Assembly: GCF_947179515.1 (NCBI RefSeq)
Contig: NC_067482.1
Coordinates: forward strand, 76,745,080 to 76,809,079
DNA length: 64,000 nucleotides
Direction of reading: 5' to 3'
Source: Apodemus sylvaticus
Taxonomy: Eukaryota > Chordata > Mammalia > Rodentia > Muridae
The notes under the pieces are model-generated. The model had not been told where the DNA came from. It was given only the letters and a program-made list of their open reading frames with translations, and did not search any database. Of this stretch, positions 1-11,709 are shown piece by piece (within the stretch, counting starts at the first letter, position 1; each line of letters starts with the position of its first letter). Position numbers and translations under genes: made by a program.

Positions 1-1602
1 ACCAGGGGAGGGTGGGAAAGCCCTCAGACCTAGGAAGGTGAGTTTACACTCAATCCTTCATAGTGAGTGTCTGATCTCAGTACCAGCACTGAGCCTGCAT
101 CCTTAGTCAGGGGCTGCCCAGTGTGAGGCCCGTGATGCCTTCAGAGGGCTCAGGCCAGTCCTAGCAGATTACTAGTGCTGCAAGCTTCTGCTGGTGGCTT
201 CCCAGCTTCTGGTCCCCAGATCTGAAGCTTTGGCTCTGAAAGGCACAGGGCTGGTGCCTTCGGCTTTTTAATGGAGTCAGCTGCTGTAGGGAGCTGGAAG
301 GTGCCTTTATACAGGACAGAGCTGTCAGCTGGTCAGGAGGGGCAGGATCCTACGAGGTAGTCCTGCAGTTTGGGGCAGTCTCAGGTCTTCAGTCCCTAAC
401 TGAGGGACAACCAGGCTTGAATCCCCTGCAGCTGCTCTTAGAGGGACCTGAGAAGCTGTAAACACACCCTAGCCTAGAGGGGCTTGTCCAGTTTAGAGGA
501 TCCCTGAAGACTCTTTGATACAGACCTTCCAAAAGCAATCAGAAGGGATAGTGAAAAGCTAGGGTCACATTTATTCCATTATCCTGTTTGCAGGACCAAG
601 GACTACATATCTGAGCCCAGGACAGCATTGTACTGACACAGTACTTGCAGCTCCTGCTTGGGAGCAGGGAATATATTTGGGGGATGACTTTGGAAGTTCA
701 TGACCACGGACAGGACAGTGCTGAGCAGGGTCATGACCATCCCGTGCCTCTGGTCACTACTGCCACACAGGGTGAGCACTGCCCTCAAAAGGTTCATCCT
801 TGCCAGTATCTAGCTTCCTTGTGGCCTGTAACACTGTTCTAGTCTCCACAGAGGCTACTAAGGCCTCCTTCTAGAGCTTTCCACAGCTCCCCGTGGCAGC
901 CTGCCCACTCTCCTCATTTATCCCTGTGGCCTCTCCCACCTTCTTGGCCCCTGGCCACAGTCAGTGTCCTTTCACCCTTTTCTAATCTCTCAGCTGTCAG
1001 CCTTGGCCCCTGAAGGTGAAACTGGCCTCTACAGCTGCCCTCTGGGGTCTCCACCTCCTTCATGCTGGCCCAATCCATTTGGACACATCCTATCTATTTT
1101 TTTCTTCTTTCTATTTCCTCATTCCTCCCCACAGGCACACAGCAGCATCTTAGCAGGGTAGAAGCCACCGTTCTCATTGGGATGTGGTGGGGCGCTATTA
1201 GAGACCCTGCAAGAGTGGGGAATGGGGCTACCCGTGGGTCTCAGAAAGCCCTCTGATTTGGGAGGAGGGCTAGGAGATGGTTCTCTTAAGAGCATGTACC
1301 GCTTTTACAAAAGACCAGAGTTCAGTTCTCAGAACCTATGTCAAGTGGTACACAATCGCCTGCAACTCTAACTCCAGTGGTACTTCTAGCTTTTCCAGCT
1401 GAGGTTTTAGAGTGTATCCTCTGTGGAAGCCACAGATGGAGAAACTGCCTTCCAAACAACCTAGGCCTGACATGCTTATATCTATATCAGCCCTCAACGC
1501 AGCAACAGCACTTAAGGCAGGCCACACTGTTGCCAACAGCGGATCTCCATCTTCACCTGGCTTCTTGCTGATCTCTGACGCAGGCTGAGGGTCCCTAGTG
1601 GG
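1..1602. other. Cfap99 intron, no recognised feature
   Basis: Non-repetitive, mildly GC-rich sequence lying 3' of the last visible Cfap99 exon. I searched the minus strand for the next phase-0 exon and found no convincing acceptor-coding-donor block. Open frames here are short and lack splice support. Confidence 0.5.
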
Positions 1603-1764
1603 CATGGTGTATGGAGTGGGCATGGTATATGGAGTGGGCATGGTGTATGGAGTGGGCATGGTATATGGAGTGGGCATGGTGTATGGAGTGGGCATGGTAT
1701 ATGGAGTGGGCATGGCGTATGGAGTGGGCATGGTGTATGGAGTGGGCATGGCGTATGGAGTGGG
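1603..1764. repeat. 18-bp minisatellite, 9 copies
   Basis: Nine head-to-tail units of CATGGTGTATGGAGTGGG, differing at two positions (GTGTA, GTATA or GCGTA). The first six units alternate GTGTA and GTATA, suggesting growth by 36-bp steps. Because 18 is a multiple of three, open frames run through it on both strands; these are not genes. Confidence 0.95.
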
Positions 1765-3015
1765 CGGTGGGAAGGCCTTGTGCTGGTCAGCATTCCACCT
1801 CTGCAGCCTTGATCCTCGAGCTTTCTTTCTTTCTGGACCTCGCTCAGGCTAAGGGATTATTATACAGCCAAGCTTAAGCTTCAGTCTTTCTCTTTTTTTC
1901 ATTCTTAACTTTGACACAGTGACTCAGGCTTGCCCTCCTCTCTTAGCCTCCCAAGCAGCTGGGATTACAGGCCACAAGGCCTGGCTCCCATGAAGGTTTT
2001 GTGGGCTGTTGTCATGAGTCTCCAGAGCTCCCTAGGGTGGTCAGTGACCAGGTCCTGGCCTAGGGTCACTACTCTGGGTTGCCCTGGTGATGTTTGTATT
2101 CTGAAGTTAATTCTGCTTCCTCAAGCGGGGCTGTCCACAGGAGAGGTAGATCACAGACTCAGGTGATCTCATGTGAACCTTCTCCCCATTCTAACGGGTC
2201 AGACAAGGTTAGAGCCTGGGACTGGGCAGTGGAAGGGAGAGGTAGGACTGGAAGTCTTGGGGGGTGGGGCAGAAGGAGAGAGGAGGGAGGAAGAGGAGGT
2301 GGAAGCCGATATGGAGCAGAACCACATGGCCAGGAGGAATTAATTGCAAGTTGCAAGGGGTCTCATAGCTGAAAAATAAGTTAGTATAGTGATAGTCTTG
2401 CCCAATCTAGGCATATAGTTTATAATTATAATAACTGGGTTGCATGTGTTTTTATATGGGCTTATTAGGGTAAGAAATTACTGCAAATGGTCACTGTATA
2501 GCCTGAGAACAGTATGTGGTCTATACCCTCAAGCACTTGGTGAGTCAGCACTGCAGGATCAGGGTAGGAGGCAAGGTGGAAGTTTGCTCAGTGGTCATTT
2601 TGAATTCTAGCACGAGGCAGCAGAGCCTGAGCCAAGTACAGGTCATGCTGAGTGTGGCCAGTGCAGCCCCAAAGCATCTCTCCAAAGACGCCATCAGTTT
2701 TATTTCTTGGTCCTAAAAAGGAAGTCCTTGCTTAAGATAATTCTGATTGCTTATCTGTCACAGGGTACTTATGTTTATGTGCAGGTAGGAAAGCTTGTCA
2801 TTCACAAACCAAGCAGACAGACTTCCCAGAGGCAGAGAACACTGTCCTATACAGAGCATGTCATCTGACATTAAGCAGAGAAAGGGCGAACCCACCAGTT
2901 TCTCTAGCTGGAGGATGAAAGGTGGGCCTGATCGGACACACGTCTGCCTCTGGTTCTCGTCTCTCCTGGCTGGCTGCCTCAACCACAGCACTGTGGCGGG
3001 GAAAGCGGGGCTCAC
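1765..3015. other. Cfap99 intron with old SINE fragment and purine tract
   Basis: Intronic. Positions 1905-1987 look like the end of an old 7SL-derived SINE on the minus strand (CTGGGATTACAGG core). Positions 2262-2305 are a G/A-rich tract. The rest shows nothing. Confidence 0.45.
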
Positions 3016-3110
3016 CTTGCAGATCTTACCCACAGGCTGGGACTTGATGATGCTGCAGAAAAGCTGGAAGCCGAGCTCACCCAGCTGGAAGGTGGCCAGG
3101 TAGCAGATCA
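3016..3110 (-). CDS. Cfap99: Cfap99 coding exon (phase 1 to 0)
   Basis: Minus-strand 95-nt exon between CTCTCTCCTCAG and AAG/GTGAGC. With the one-base carry-over from the previous exon it reads VICYLATFQLGELGFQLF, then CSIIKSQPVGKICK. This continues the DYSLFE of exon 4095-4239 directly into the conserved ICYLATFQL block of CFAP99-type proteins. It ends in phase 0. No following exon was found between 1 and 3015, so most of the protein must be encoded to the left of the window. Confidence 0.86.
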
Positions 3111-4094
3111 CTGAGGAGAGAGGTGGTGTGAGGAGCGCCCAGCTGCCCTGCAGAGGGGCTCTGTGTGTGACCTTGGGAGAAGTCTGCAGCTGCGGAGAGT
3201 CCTGCAGGCACCTCATTCTGTCAGGGCAAATAAGCCTACAGGGTAGCCACCACTTCCTGCTCAGTGACCATGGACACTGGCCACTCGGGCTTTCAGCTTC
3301 CACACTCATCACACTGCGCTGGGTCAATTCTCGGAAATCACAGCATCTCTCTGGGCTAAAGTGACATCATCTCCAGTTTTGCCGATTTCGTGAGTGAGCT
3401 GAGTCACTTTGAACCTTTTGGGATGGAGGCGCCTCCTCTGACGAGGTCAGCCTGGCTTGGCGTCTGGCACCAGCCACTTGTCTTAGCCTACCAGTGCGCT
3501 GTAGCCCTCACCTCGCCACCTCTCTGGGCCAGCAGCAGGGCTGACAGTAGACCCTATGGCTAGATTCCTCTCTGTCTTATGGGTAGCACTAGCCACTGAG
3601 CACAGACACTGGGTTGTGTAAATGTGGACAGTGGTCAGAGGTGGCTCTCATATTTAATCTCTCCCTGGATGACCCAGACTAGCATAGGCCTTTTCTCTTC
3701 ACAGGTGACAGGATTAGGGTCCTGGACAGACTACAAGAGGTATGTATTTTGACCCAAGCTGCCCTCAGGGACATTCTCTTTGAGTTAAGTGGCTGGGAAT
3801 CCAGATTTTGCATGGGGCAGCAGGATCCATGTCTGCTCCCCCCAGGTCCCAGTTTCCTCATCTGTGAAGTGAGGAAATAGACCTAACATGGACCATACAC
3901 TTATGGGCACCTGAGACTCAAGTGAAAGAGCTAAGGTGGACGCAAAAGGAGCCACTCTCTGTGTCCTGAAGCTCGCCGGCTTGTTGGCCTCTTTCAAGTC
4001 AGCCAGTCCAGGGTCTATGGGTAGCTTCCTCTCGAGTCCCTGTCTGGAGCAGCGGGCCTGGGCCTATGGACATGTGGAGAGTGGATGCACGTAC
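3111..4094. other. Cfap99: Cfap99 intron
   Basis: Intron of 984 bp between two phase-1 exon ends, with GTACGT donor and CTCCTCAG acceptor on the minus strand. No repeat or RNA gene recognised. Confidence 0.8.
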
Positions 4095-4239
4095 CCTCAA
4101 AGAGGCTGTAGTCAGACCACAGGCAGAGCCGGCCCTCCCGTGCATAGAAGGCGTCCACCACGATGGTCAGTAACTTGTGGTATTCAAGGCAGCCAGACAG
4201 AACCTCCAAAACAAACCCAAGCTTCTGGGGGCTCAGAGT
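4095..4239 (-). CDS. Cfap99: Cfap99 coding exon (phase 0 to 1)
   Basis: Minus-strand 145-nt exon with acceptor CCTTTTCAG and donor GTACGT. It encodes 48 codons plus one base: TLSPQKLGFVLEVLSGCLEY, then HKLLTIVVDAFYAREG and RLCLWSDYSLFE. The pattern LEVLSGC...LLTIVVDAFY...DYSLF is the segment I recognise as CFAP99. The extra G completes a valine codon with the exon at 3016-3110, which strongly supports the join. The start is taken at the acceptor because the frame upstream is intronic. No truncation is seen. Confidence 0.85.
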
Positions 4240-4737
4240 CTGAAAAGGAAAGCCAGGAGAGCACTCCAGGACCAGGAGATCAAGGACAAAGGTAAGGGAC
4301 AGATACTCCCACATGACTGAATAGAGGCCAGATAGTTCAGTTCTTTAGAGTAGTGGGCAATGACCACAGTGATTGGGAAGGCAGGACCTCCAGGGGGAAT
4401 GAAGACAATGGGTCTAAAGACAAAATAAACATGGGAAACAATGAGACAATATAAACACAGAAGGACATGTATTGTGCAAATATTCTCCTATGTGAGGATG
4501 GGTGAGTCCACAGAGACAGAAAGGACAGCAAGCGGGTGGCAGGGGAGGGGACAGGGAGCCAGGCAGCTGGTGTTTCATGGGGATAGAGTTTCAGGTCAGG
4601 AACATTAGAGGTTATGGAGATGGATAGACATGTGATGTCTGTACAGACCTGTGAGTGTGCTTTGTGCCACTTGAAAATAGTTAAAATGGTCCAAAGTTAT
4701 GTCATATGCATTTCACCACAACTTAAAAATTAGTTCA

Positions 4738-4907
4738 GCCGGGTGGTGGAGGTGCATGCCTGTAATCCCAGCACTCTGGGAGGCAGAGGCAGGTGGATTT
4801 CTGAGTTCGAGGCCAGCCTGGTCTACAGAGTGAGTTCCAGGACAGCCAGGGCTATACAGAGAAACCCTGTCTCGAAATAAATAAATAAATAAATAAATAA
4901 ATAAATA
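4738..4907 (+). repeat. B1 SINE with (AAAT)n tail
   Basis: Near full-length B1 from GCCGGGTGGTGG to CCCTGTCTCG, with the mouse-type GGATTTCTGAGTTCGAGG core, followed by about eight AAAT units. TAGTTCA flanks both ends as a short target-site duplication. Confidence 0.93.
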
Positions 4908-5067
4908 GTTCATATATGAGTTCACACAGGCTTTTGAATGAAGAAACATTATCCAAAAGAAGGCTGCATGATTAAGGGAATCTGCGAGAGTTTGTCCTGA
5001 ATAGGAAGCGGGATGGGAAGTGCTAGTAGGCCGCAGCCTGAGTTCTGTTCCCTTAGTCAGACAGTAG

Positions 5068-5152
5068 TCGGTACACAACTTAATTCCAGTGCTTCACAGG
5101 GAGGCAGGCTGAGTTTAAGGCCAGGCAGGGCTACAGAGGAAGACCCTGTCCC
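5068..5152 (+). repeat. Degenerate B1 fragment
   Basis: Diverged 7SL-type sequence keeping AGGCAGGCTGAGTTTAAGG and GACCCTGTCCC. No duplication visible. Confidence 0.5.
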
Positions 5153-7175
5153 AAGAGTCAGAACTATTGGGGTTCAATCACTGCCCCATCTCCCCACCTC
5201 TAAGCACTGCACCGGGGGCAAGATCTTCACCACAGGAGCCTTTAGGGGACAATTCAGACCCAAATGATGAGATGACCCACGTGTGATCCAGGCTAATTAT
5301 TTTTAAAAGTAATTAGGGTTTTCAAATTAAGGTTTGAAAAGTAATTAAGTTTTGGAGGAAAAGGAAGGTGTGGGTATCTGCTAGCACCAGTACGTGGAAA
5401 AACTTGGTGGGACACTTGATTCTGAACCTTTCCATACAACAACTTGGAAATTAGGTTTCAAGAGCTTTGTTTATATCTTGGCCCTTTGACAGAGCTACTG
5501 TGCTTCTGGGAACCTAAGGGGAAGAGGTCCGGGCAGCAGTAGAAACAGGAAGCAGGGTCCAACAGCAGGGTGACCAAAGGGTCAAGCGTCATTGCTCCAT
5601 CCCACTGACCAGTAAGATGCAACCATTAAAGCAATGCTATGCTAAGATTTGCAAGACAACAAAATAGCGCAAACCACAGTGAGACCATGGGCTATGGCTC
5701 TGTGGCCATCAGATACATCTGGCCCTTCTCTGCTCCTCTGCACTCACTGCAGTTCACTGACTCTTCTTTAATAACTTCAAAGTTAGTAACCGTTTCCCCA
5801 CAGTTGGCTGTCCCTTTAACCTTCTCCCTTTCTCATATGGCTGTGAACCCCAGAGCTCCCTGGCTGCCTATGTCCTTGCTCGTCCAGTCCTGCAGCATCT
5901 TTTTATGCTCATACCCACTTGTCCACAGTCTGGACTCTGACATGACATTTTTTCTGCTCACAACCAACCTCCCCAGGGGCTTGCCACGCAGACTGAGCAG
6001 CCAGGTCTGAAGCAGACACCCTGGCCCCGTTGGGCTTCCTGTCTACTCACTCTCAGGTCAGGACCGTGGGCTCTTGTGTAGGTCCCTCTGCCCTGGAAGC
6101 CCTATCCTGCTTCCAGGGATCCACTGTTTCTCAAAGTCTGACTCTTTGCCACTGCCTGGCTGCCATGCTCTGTGCTGCCAACCACGCCCCGGTGAACCCA
6201 GGCTACTGCTGCCGACCTGTGCTCTGTGCTGCTGGCTGTAACAGTGCCTCCAAATAAGGGCATGCCCACATTAAGAAGCTCCTACAGCTGCCATGCACTT
6301 AGGGTATACAGTCTGCCTATCATGTGCCCTGTCCTGAGGCCTTCTGTCAGCCTCTGCCTAGCGGTCTAGGGGTTGTGTAACCTTCTGGCAGGTGGCATCT
6401 CTGGCCTTGACCTGACAGTCAGTATATTGCAGCAGGTTTCTGACAGCTGGAGATGAAAGTGTTGTTCAAACTGGGTCAGTACCCAGGGCCCCAAATCATG
6501 TTGGCTTTAGAAGAACTTTGGCAGAACCTGAAAGGACCAACATCTGAAGCAGGAGCTGCTTCTGTGCCTGAGGTAGAGATCAGCTCCATCCGCTGCCGCC
6601 AGCTCACTGGATGGCATCATAGTGCTAGGCTTCTCATAGAAAGGCACACAGATGGTCACGACTTTGTGATTTGCCAAGTGACAGCCGGGATTCATTTACC
6701 TTAATCTATTGGTTGTTGACAGAGAAAGTGCCTCATACTAATTATGGACCACTAAAACTCACTTTTCTGTACTGGTCATCAAAGACTAATGACACTAACT
6801 TCTGTCTTGCTTGAAAGAAAGGGCCCTTCTATCAGAGCCCCCAAATGACCTAGCAGTCCAGGGAGCATGCTGGGTATACCAAGTGGGTCGGGGGAGTGGC
6901 AAGGACAGTGGAGGGACAAATGGAAGGACCAAAACGGACCAGAAGGCAGGATGGCCAGTGGGGTGGACATGAGGCTGGGTAGTTGAGCTGGGGGGGCATA
7001 GCAGACGGAGCAGAGGCTTGGCAGAGAGGATGCCTCTGTGTCATGTCTGTGGGGAGGTAAGAGCAGAGGAGAGCAGTGCTCCAACGGAGGGGCAAGAGGG
7101 AGCTTTTGCAGTCAATAGGACGGACAAGGGCTGCCCCAGGCCTGAGGTGAGATGTGGGGATAGCCCTTGCCTCAC
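5153..7175. other. Cfap99 intron, nothing recognised
   Basis: About 2 kb of unique intronic sequence. Two A/T-rich repeats of AATTAAG-like words occur near 5310-5350. Several frames over 100 codons occur on both strands without splice support. Confidence 0.45.
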
Positions 7176-7229
7176 CTGAGCAAGGAAGCGACCCAGTTCT
7201 TGATGACTGAGCTTGGGTTGCTGAGCGAG
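7176..7229 (-). CDS. Cfap99: Cfap99 small coding exon (54 nt)
   Basis: Minus-strand 54-nt candidate exon in phase 0-0, encoding LAQQPKLSHQELGRFLAQ. The acceptor (TGCCCCCACAAACAG) and donor (CAG/GTGAGG) are both good. Joined between the start-codon exon and the 4095-4239 exon it reads through without a stop and gives a continuous hydrophilic helical segment. It is short, so support rests on splice sites, phase and lack of repeats rather than on homology. It could be an alternative exon. Confidence 0.62.
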
Positions 7230-8067
7230 CTGTTTGTGGGGGCACAAGAGAAAATATATGTGCTCTAGACCGGGAATATATGCTACTTACCATTGGATGA
7301 AAGAGTCTAGGGTTGGGGAGAGAGGTCTGTGCTGGATGGAGGAACTGGACCTATCAGCAGGTAGGGTGACTTCCTGAGTTCCCTGACGAGGAGAGGCTGA
7401 AGCCTCTGGGGGAAGGAGACTCCAGGGAATGTGCTTTGGAGATTTAACTCCAGATCTTACTTGGAAGTGTAGCTGCCACTGGGAAAGGCTCAGGTGGAAT
7501 ATTCCAGAGACATGCTCTGCCTGTCTGTCTCTCTCTCACCTTCTGCAGTGGGACACACTGCTGCTGTCTTAGATGTCTCAGCTTCCAGAATCTTGAGAGC
7601 TACGTTCTGTACAGTTTTCCCAGTCTCAGGCCTGTTAATAGCAATGCTTACAGACTGAGGTGGGGCCTAAGGGTGGAAGCACTCAGTAGGGCCCAGACTC
7701 TCTACTGGAGGCCTCTTCAGCTAGACACAACCCACCTTGAACTGTGACCTTAGGTAGGTCCCTGCCTCCCTCACTGAGACTGTCCACACAGTCACAGCTC
7801 TTTCTGTGAGGGGCTGCCTGCCATAGTGCACCATGGAGATTTTGTAGCTCAGGGCAGAGACAGGCCTGATGTGCATTCTGGATGCTGGGAGCCTTCTCAT
7901 GGCAAAGGGTGTCTATGGAAGGAACACCAGCCTTCTAGAGAGCCTTGCCTCACACTTCTCCTCAAAGGAAGGAAAGGATCCCATGTTTCTTGCTGGAACG
8001 TGAAATGTAGACAAGGCATGTCACTGATGTGGCCCCCCAGGGACCCAAGCAGCTGCTCTGACCATAC
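7230..8067. other. Cfap99: Cfap99 intron between small exon and start exon
   Basis: Minus-strand intron of 838 bp from GTATGG to AAACAG. No repeats recognised. Confidence 0.6.
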
Positions 8068-8196
8068 CTGCTGTAAGGAGGTGAACACTGACTCCAGGAA
8101 CTGCTCAGGATTGTCCTTCTCAGGCTTAAATTTGTCAAGCTGCTCTATCACAGTCTCAATGCATTTTTCATAGTAGGCCATCTTTGGAGCAGGGTC
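8068..8196 (-). CDS. Cfap99: Cfap99 exon with start codon (CDS 8068-8181)
   Basis: On the minus strand this exon follows an acceptor (GATTTGTTTTAG), has 15 nt of 5' UTR, then ATG at 8181-8179, and encodes 38 residues starting MAYYEKCIETVIEQLDKFKP and ending VFTSLQQ. It stops at CAG/GTATGG in phase 0. I assign it to CFAP99, a cilia- and flagella-associated protein of poorly known function. The reasons are its position head-to-head with Zfyve28, as I recall for the human and mouse loci, and the match of the downstream exons to CFAP99-like sequence. The charged, helical N-terminus has no signal peptide or membrane segment. The next exon is 7176-7229, and upstream it probably splices to the non-coding exon in the CpG island 8.6 kb away. 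The gene name is less certain than the exon itself. Confidence 0.82.
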
Positions 8197-8739
8197 CTAA
8201 AACAAATCGACACAAGTCACGTTAGCCACAGCCTCTGAGTTGCCAGTTTAGTTGTTGGCAGAGTGGTTGCAGGACCCTTACCCACACCAACAGGCAGTCC
8301 ACAAGGGTTCTGGGTTGAACAATGCAATTTTAGAGGCAGGGGTTTGGGCTCAGGTAAACTCAAACCCACTCTGTGCTTAGTTTGTCTTAGGCCTCTGCTG
8401 CACAGGGGTTTGTTTGGCTGTGGTCAACCCGCTGTTATGTCACCACTTAGCCCCAGCCTTTGCCTTCCTGCCCTAGATTTCAAGGAAGCCCCCAAGGCCC
8501 CACACCCCCAGGATGGATTCAGGCCACAAAGCAGGCTTCTGAACACTCCTCAGTCCAGGCAGGTGGTTGGTTTCTCAGCAGGTTCTACCCAGAGCAGGCA
8601 AGGATGACAGATTCAGGAAAGGCTGTGGAGTTCCCAGGTGCTGTGGCATGTGAATGGCATGACCCATGTTCACACATACAATAAACAGAAACGGTAAGAA
8701 ACATCAAAATGAAAAATAATTAAATGGCGAGCTGAGCAC

Positions 8740-8898
8740 TAGCGTGCGTCCGCCCCTCTGTGTCCTAATTGCATGTGATGTGGCCAGCTGCCTCAGGTCC
8801 TGCTGCTGTGACCTCCCCAGCAGGATGGGCCATGTCTTGAACTGTGAGACTAAATAAAACCTTTTCTCCCTGAAGTTGCTTTCATTATAGTAACGGGA
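8740..8898 (+). repeat. Rodent interspersed repeat 3' end (family unsure)
   Basis: The string GTGAGACTAAATAAAACCTT then TTCTCCCTGAAGTTGCTTT resembles the 3' part of a common rodent repeat ending near GGGAAAAGAAAGC. It includes a polyadenylation-like AATAAA. The rest of 8197-9275 is unique intron. Confidence 0.4.
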
Positions 8899-9275
8899 AA
8901 AGAAAGCAAGCTCCTCAGTGTGAAGGCCTGGGCAGCCACGCCAGGCCTAGTGGCTGAGCTCTGAGATCAAGGAGCTATTCTAAGTGGTCACTGTACCAAT
9001 GAGAGTTTAAGAAAGACAGAGGAGAGAGAGAACAGAATATGCTCAGAACTGAAGGTCGCAGCTTTCCAGAAGGGCGAGGCCTCTCCAGAACTCACAGTCT
9101 GAGTTAGGATGCTCCAACGCGCTCAGCTGGGATTAGGATTAGAACAGGAGGGTCATCTGTCAAAGGTCTTGCTTGACCCCTGAGCAAGTCCAGAGAGGAA
9201 CAGGCATGGGGTCTGAGAAGCTGAGGTTGAACCCAAGGCAATGTGGTTGTGGAGGAAATTCCGATGGCTCTGTGC

Positions 9276-9487
9276 CAGTGTTCTCAACCTTCTTTATGCT
9301 GTGACCCTTATACAATGCCTTATGTTATGGTGAACCCCAACCATAAAACTACTTTCAGAGCTACTCCATAGCTGCAATTTTGCTACTGTTGTGAATTGTA
9401 ATGTAAACATCAGGATACCTGATATGTGACCCTGTGAAAGAGCTGTCCAACCTCCACAGGGGTTGAGACACAGATTGAGAATCACTG
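9276..9487. mobile_element. URR1-like non-autonomous hAT DNA transposon
   Basis: A 212-bp element with terminal inverted repeats CAGTGTTCTCAACC and (reverse complement of the right end) CAGTGATTCTCAAT. It has the rodent URR1 interior (ACCATAAAACTACTTT, TTTTGCTACTGTTGTGAATT). The flanking 8-mers CTCTGTGC and CTCTAGGG are a decayed duplication fitting the hAT preference NTCTAGAN. No transposase is encoded. Confidence 0.8.
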
Positions 9488-11709
9488 CTCTAGGGTAACA
9501 GTTAGTGGGTGCCAAGATGAGGAGGCCAGAGGAAGAGGATGGCTTTTTTTTTTTTTGCCATCTTGGGGGGGGGGTCTCTGTGGAGGAGCTGCCTGGGCAG
9601 CTTCACTGTATAGTTAGGTGGGAAAGGCTGGGATCACTGAGGGCCAAAGCCCCCACGCACCCTGGCTGCATTCAGGGCCAGTGCAATCCCAACTGGGGCT
9701 CAACAGGGCTGCAGACCGCACAGGTACCGCCAGCCTCTCTGAGAAAGGCCTCATGGAATCTGGCAACAGGTTTGAAGCCCTGGTACTGTGAATAGGTTCT
9801 AGGGGCACAACAAGGAAGCTCTATGTGCACCCAGGAAAGGCACAGCTAGGATTCCATCCCTGCTCAGCCCATGATGACAGCTAACAGGGCACCTTTTCTT
9901 ATGCCTCAGGGCCATCTAGTGGTAGATTCCTCGTGGGTCATGGGGGCTTTGATGATAAGAGGCAGGAGGAGACAGTAGCCATTGTCTTAGACAATGCCAG
10001 ATTCAATCCGTCAAACGCAGATCCAAATGCAGCCAGGTGTGGCCTTGGATACAGCGAGAGGTCTGGGGCTGACCTGCACCCTGCGAAACCTGCCTCCCGG
10101 AGACTGTCCACTGGAGCCACTCCACCTTATAAGGACCATTTATAGGCTGCATGGTAGGAGAATGACTCTGAAGGCTCCTAGGGTCCTCTCCCTCTCTGGT
10201 CACTCAAGTTACCACTGCTGAGCTTCTTGGTGAGAGACTTGAATGCTGAGAGGAGGCTTCTGGGGAACTACTGCCCACTCTGCTCCCCATTGCATGATCA
10301 CTCTGAATGAGTAATAGATGGGCTTCATGGCCACTGGGCATTTCACCCTCTCTTTGAATGTGGCTTCTCTTAGGAGAGACAGAGAGGCCAGACATGCGTA
10401 GATTCAAGCACAAGCAGCCAGGCTCATTTTCTGGGACACTGCTTCCATAGACCTGTGGCTTCCTCTCTGACTTTGTGTGCGTGACGGGAGTGCTCTATGC
10501 CAAGTGAGCCTAGTGATCTGGTGTTATTCAAGGAGTTGGAGCTACTGCCCTCCCTGAGACTATACCTGCCAGTCAGTGGCCTGGAGGTCTGTCCCTGCCC
10601 TGGCTCTACCCCTTCCTTGTCTGGCCAGTTCTGCAAGCCCTGATGTCATTGGCTATGCAGGACCTTTGGCCTCTTTATCTGCAACAGTTCTTGGGGTCCT
10701 TTGTTCCCCTCCAGATCTCTCCTAAGTAGAAAACATTCTCAGACGCTCCAGGAATCTTGGCTAAAGGTAGCCTGTGGGTATGGGAAGGTCCTTCCTCCTT
10801 GTGTGTGTGTGTGTGTGTGTGTGTGTACGCGCGCAAGTGTGTTGCAGGGGGCAGGAAGGAGGATAGCTGGACTCTGGAAGCATTTACCAAGTTCTCCAAC
10901 TCCTCATTATCAGTGTACTGGTGGCAGACGTGGCACTGTCAAGTAGCTCTAGAGAGAACATTAGTTCTGGAAAGATGGTCCACCTCTGTAGTTTTCAGTA
11001 TGTGCCCCAGCAGAACAGTTTTTCTCAGCCAGGTGCAGCTAGTGAAGGAAAGACTTGTGTAGACAGAGCAAGTGCTGGCTCTCACTGCGGTGCCTCTGAC
11101 AGGATCAGAGTCCTTGCTGGGGGGTGGGTGAGTGTCCAGTGTTGGTGACTTGTGCGCAGGGAATCCTTTCCCCCTGGCCTCACCTTTGAGATAGAGGATG
11201 TGTCTAAGTCTTAATTCCATTCACCTGGTCTCCCAGCTTTGCCCCTCCCAACGGCAAGACTGAGTTGAGGTTCCTGAGGGCATTGGGTGGGGTGGGAACA
11301 GCAGTGGGCCCCAGGGCTTTGGCGCTGCTGTGGGAGAAGAGGAGAGGTGAGGTCTCAAGAGTCTGTTCCCAGGTTCTGTTGCTGTGGGACCCAGAGGGGT
11401 CTCTCAGCACATCACCAACTTCAGCCCAAAGTCTCCTCCTTCACTGGATCTTTCGCTGGCTTAGAAGCTCTTTGTGTATGGCCCCCTGAACCTCAAATCC
11501 TCCACTCTTTCTCTACCTGGAAGCTTAGGGGATCTCTCCACCTCAAGTTTCAGGCTCATACTGCTCCCCCTGCCTGGGAACCCCTTGTGCAAACCTCTGA
11601 AGTCAACTAAAAGCTCATTAAGCCATGATGAGTGTGGTGAGCAGGTCCCTGCCTCTCACCTAAACCAGGACTAGGCCTGGAGTGATCTATGAAGGATGAA
11701 CACAAAAAT
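9488..11709. other. Cfap99 5' intron with short GT repeat
   Basis: Mostly unique. It holds homopolymer T (9543-9556) and G (9565-9573) runs and a (GT)n tract with an ACGCGCGC tail at 10800-10834. No exon recognised. Confidence 0.5.

Noticed and set aside
603..797. Next Cfap99 exon at the left edge
   Set aside because: The frame is open but without acceptor/donor pairs in the required phase or CFAP99-like sequence.
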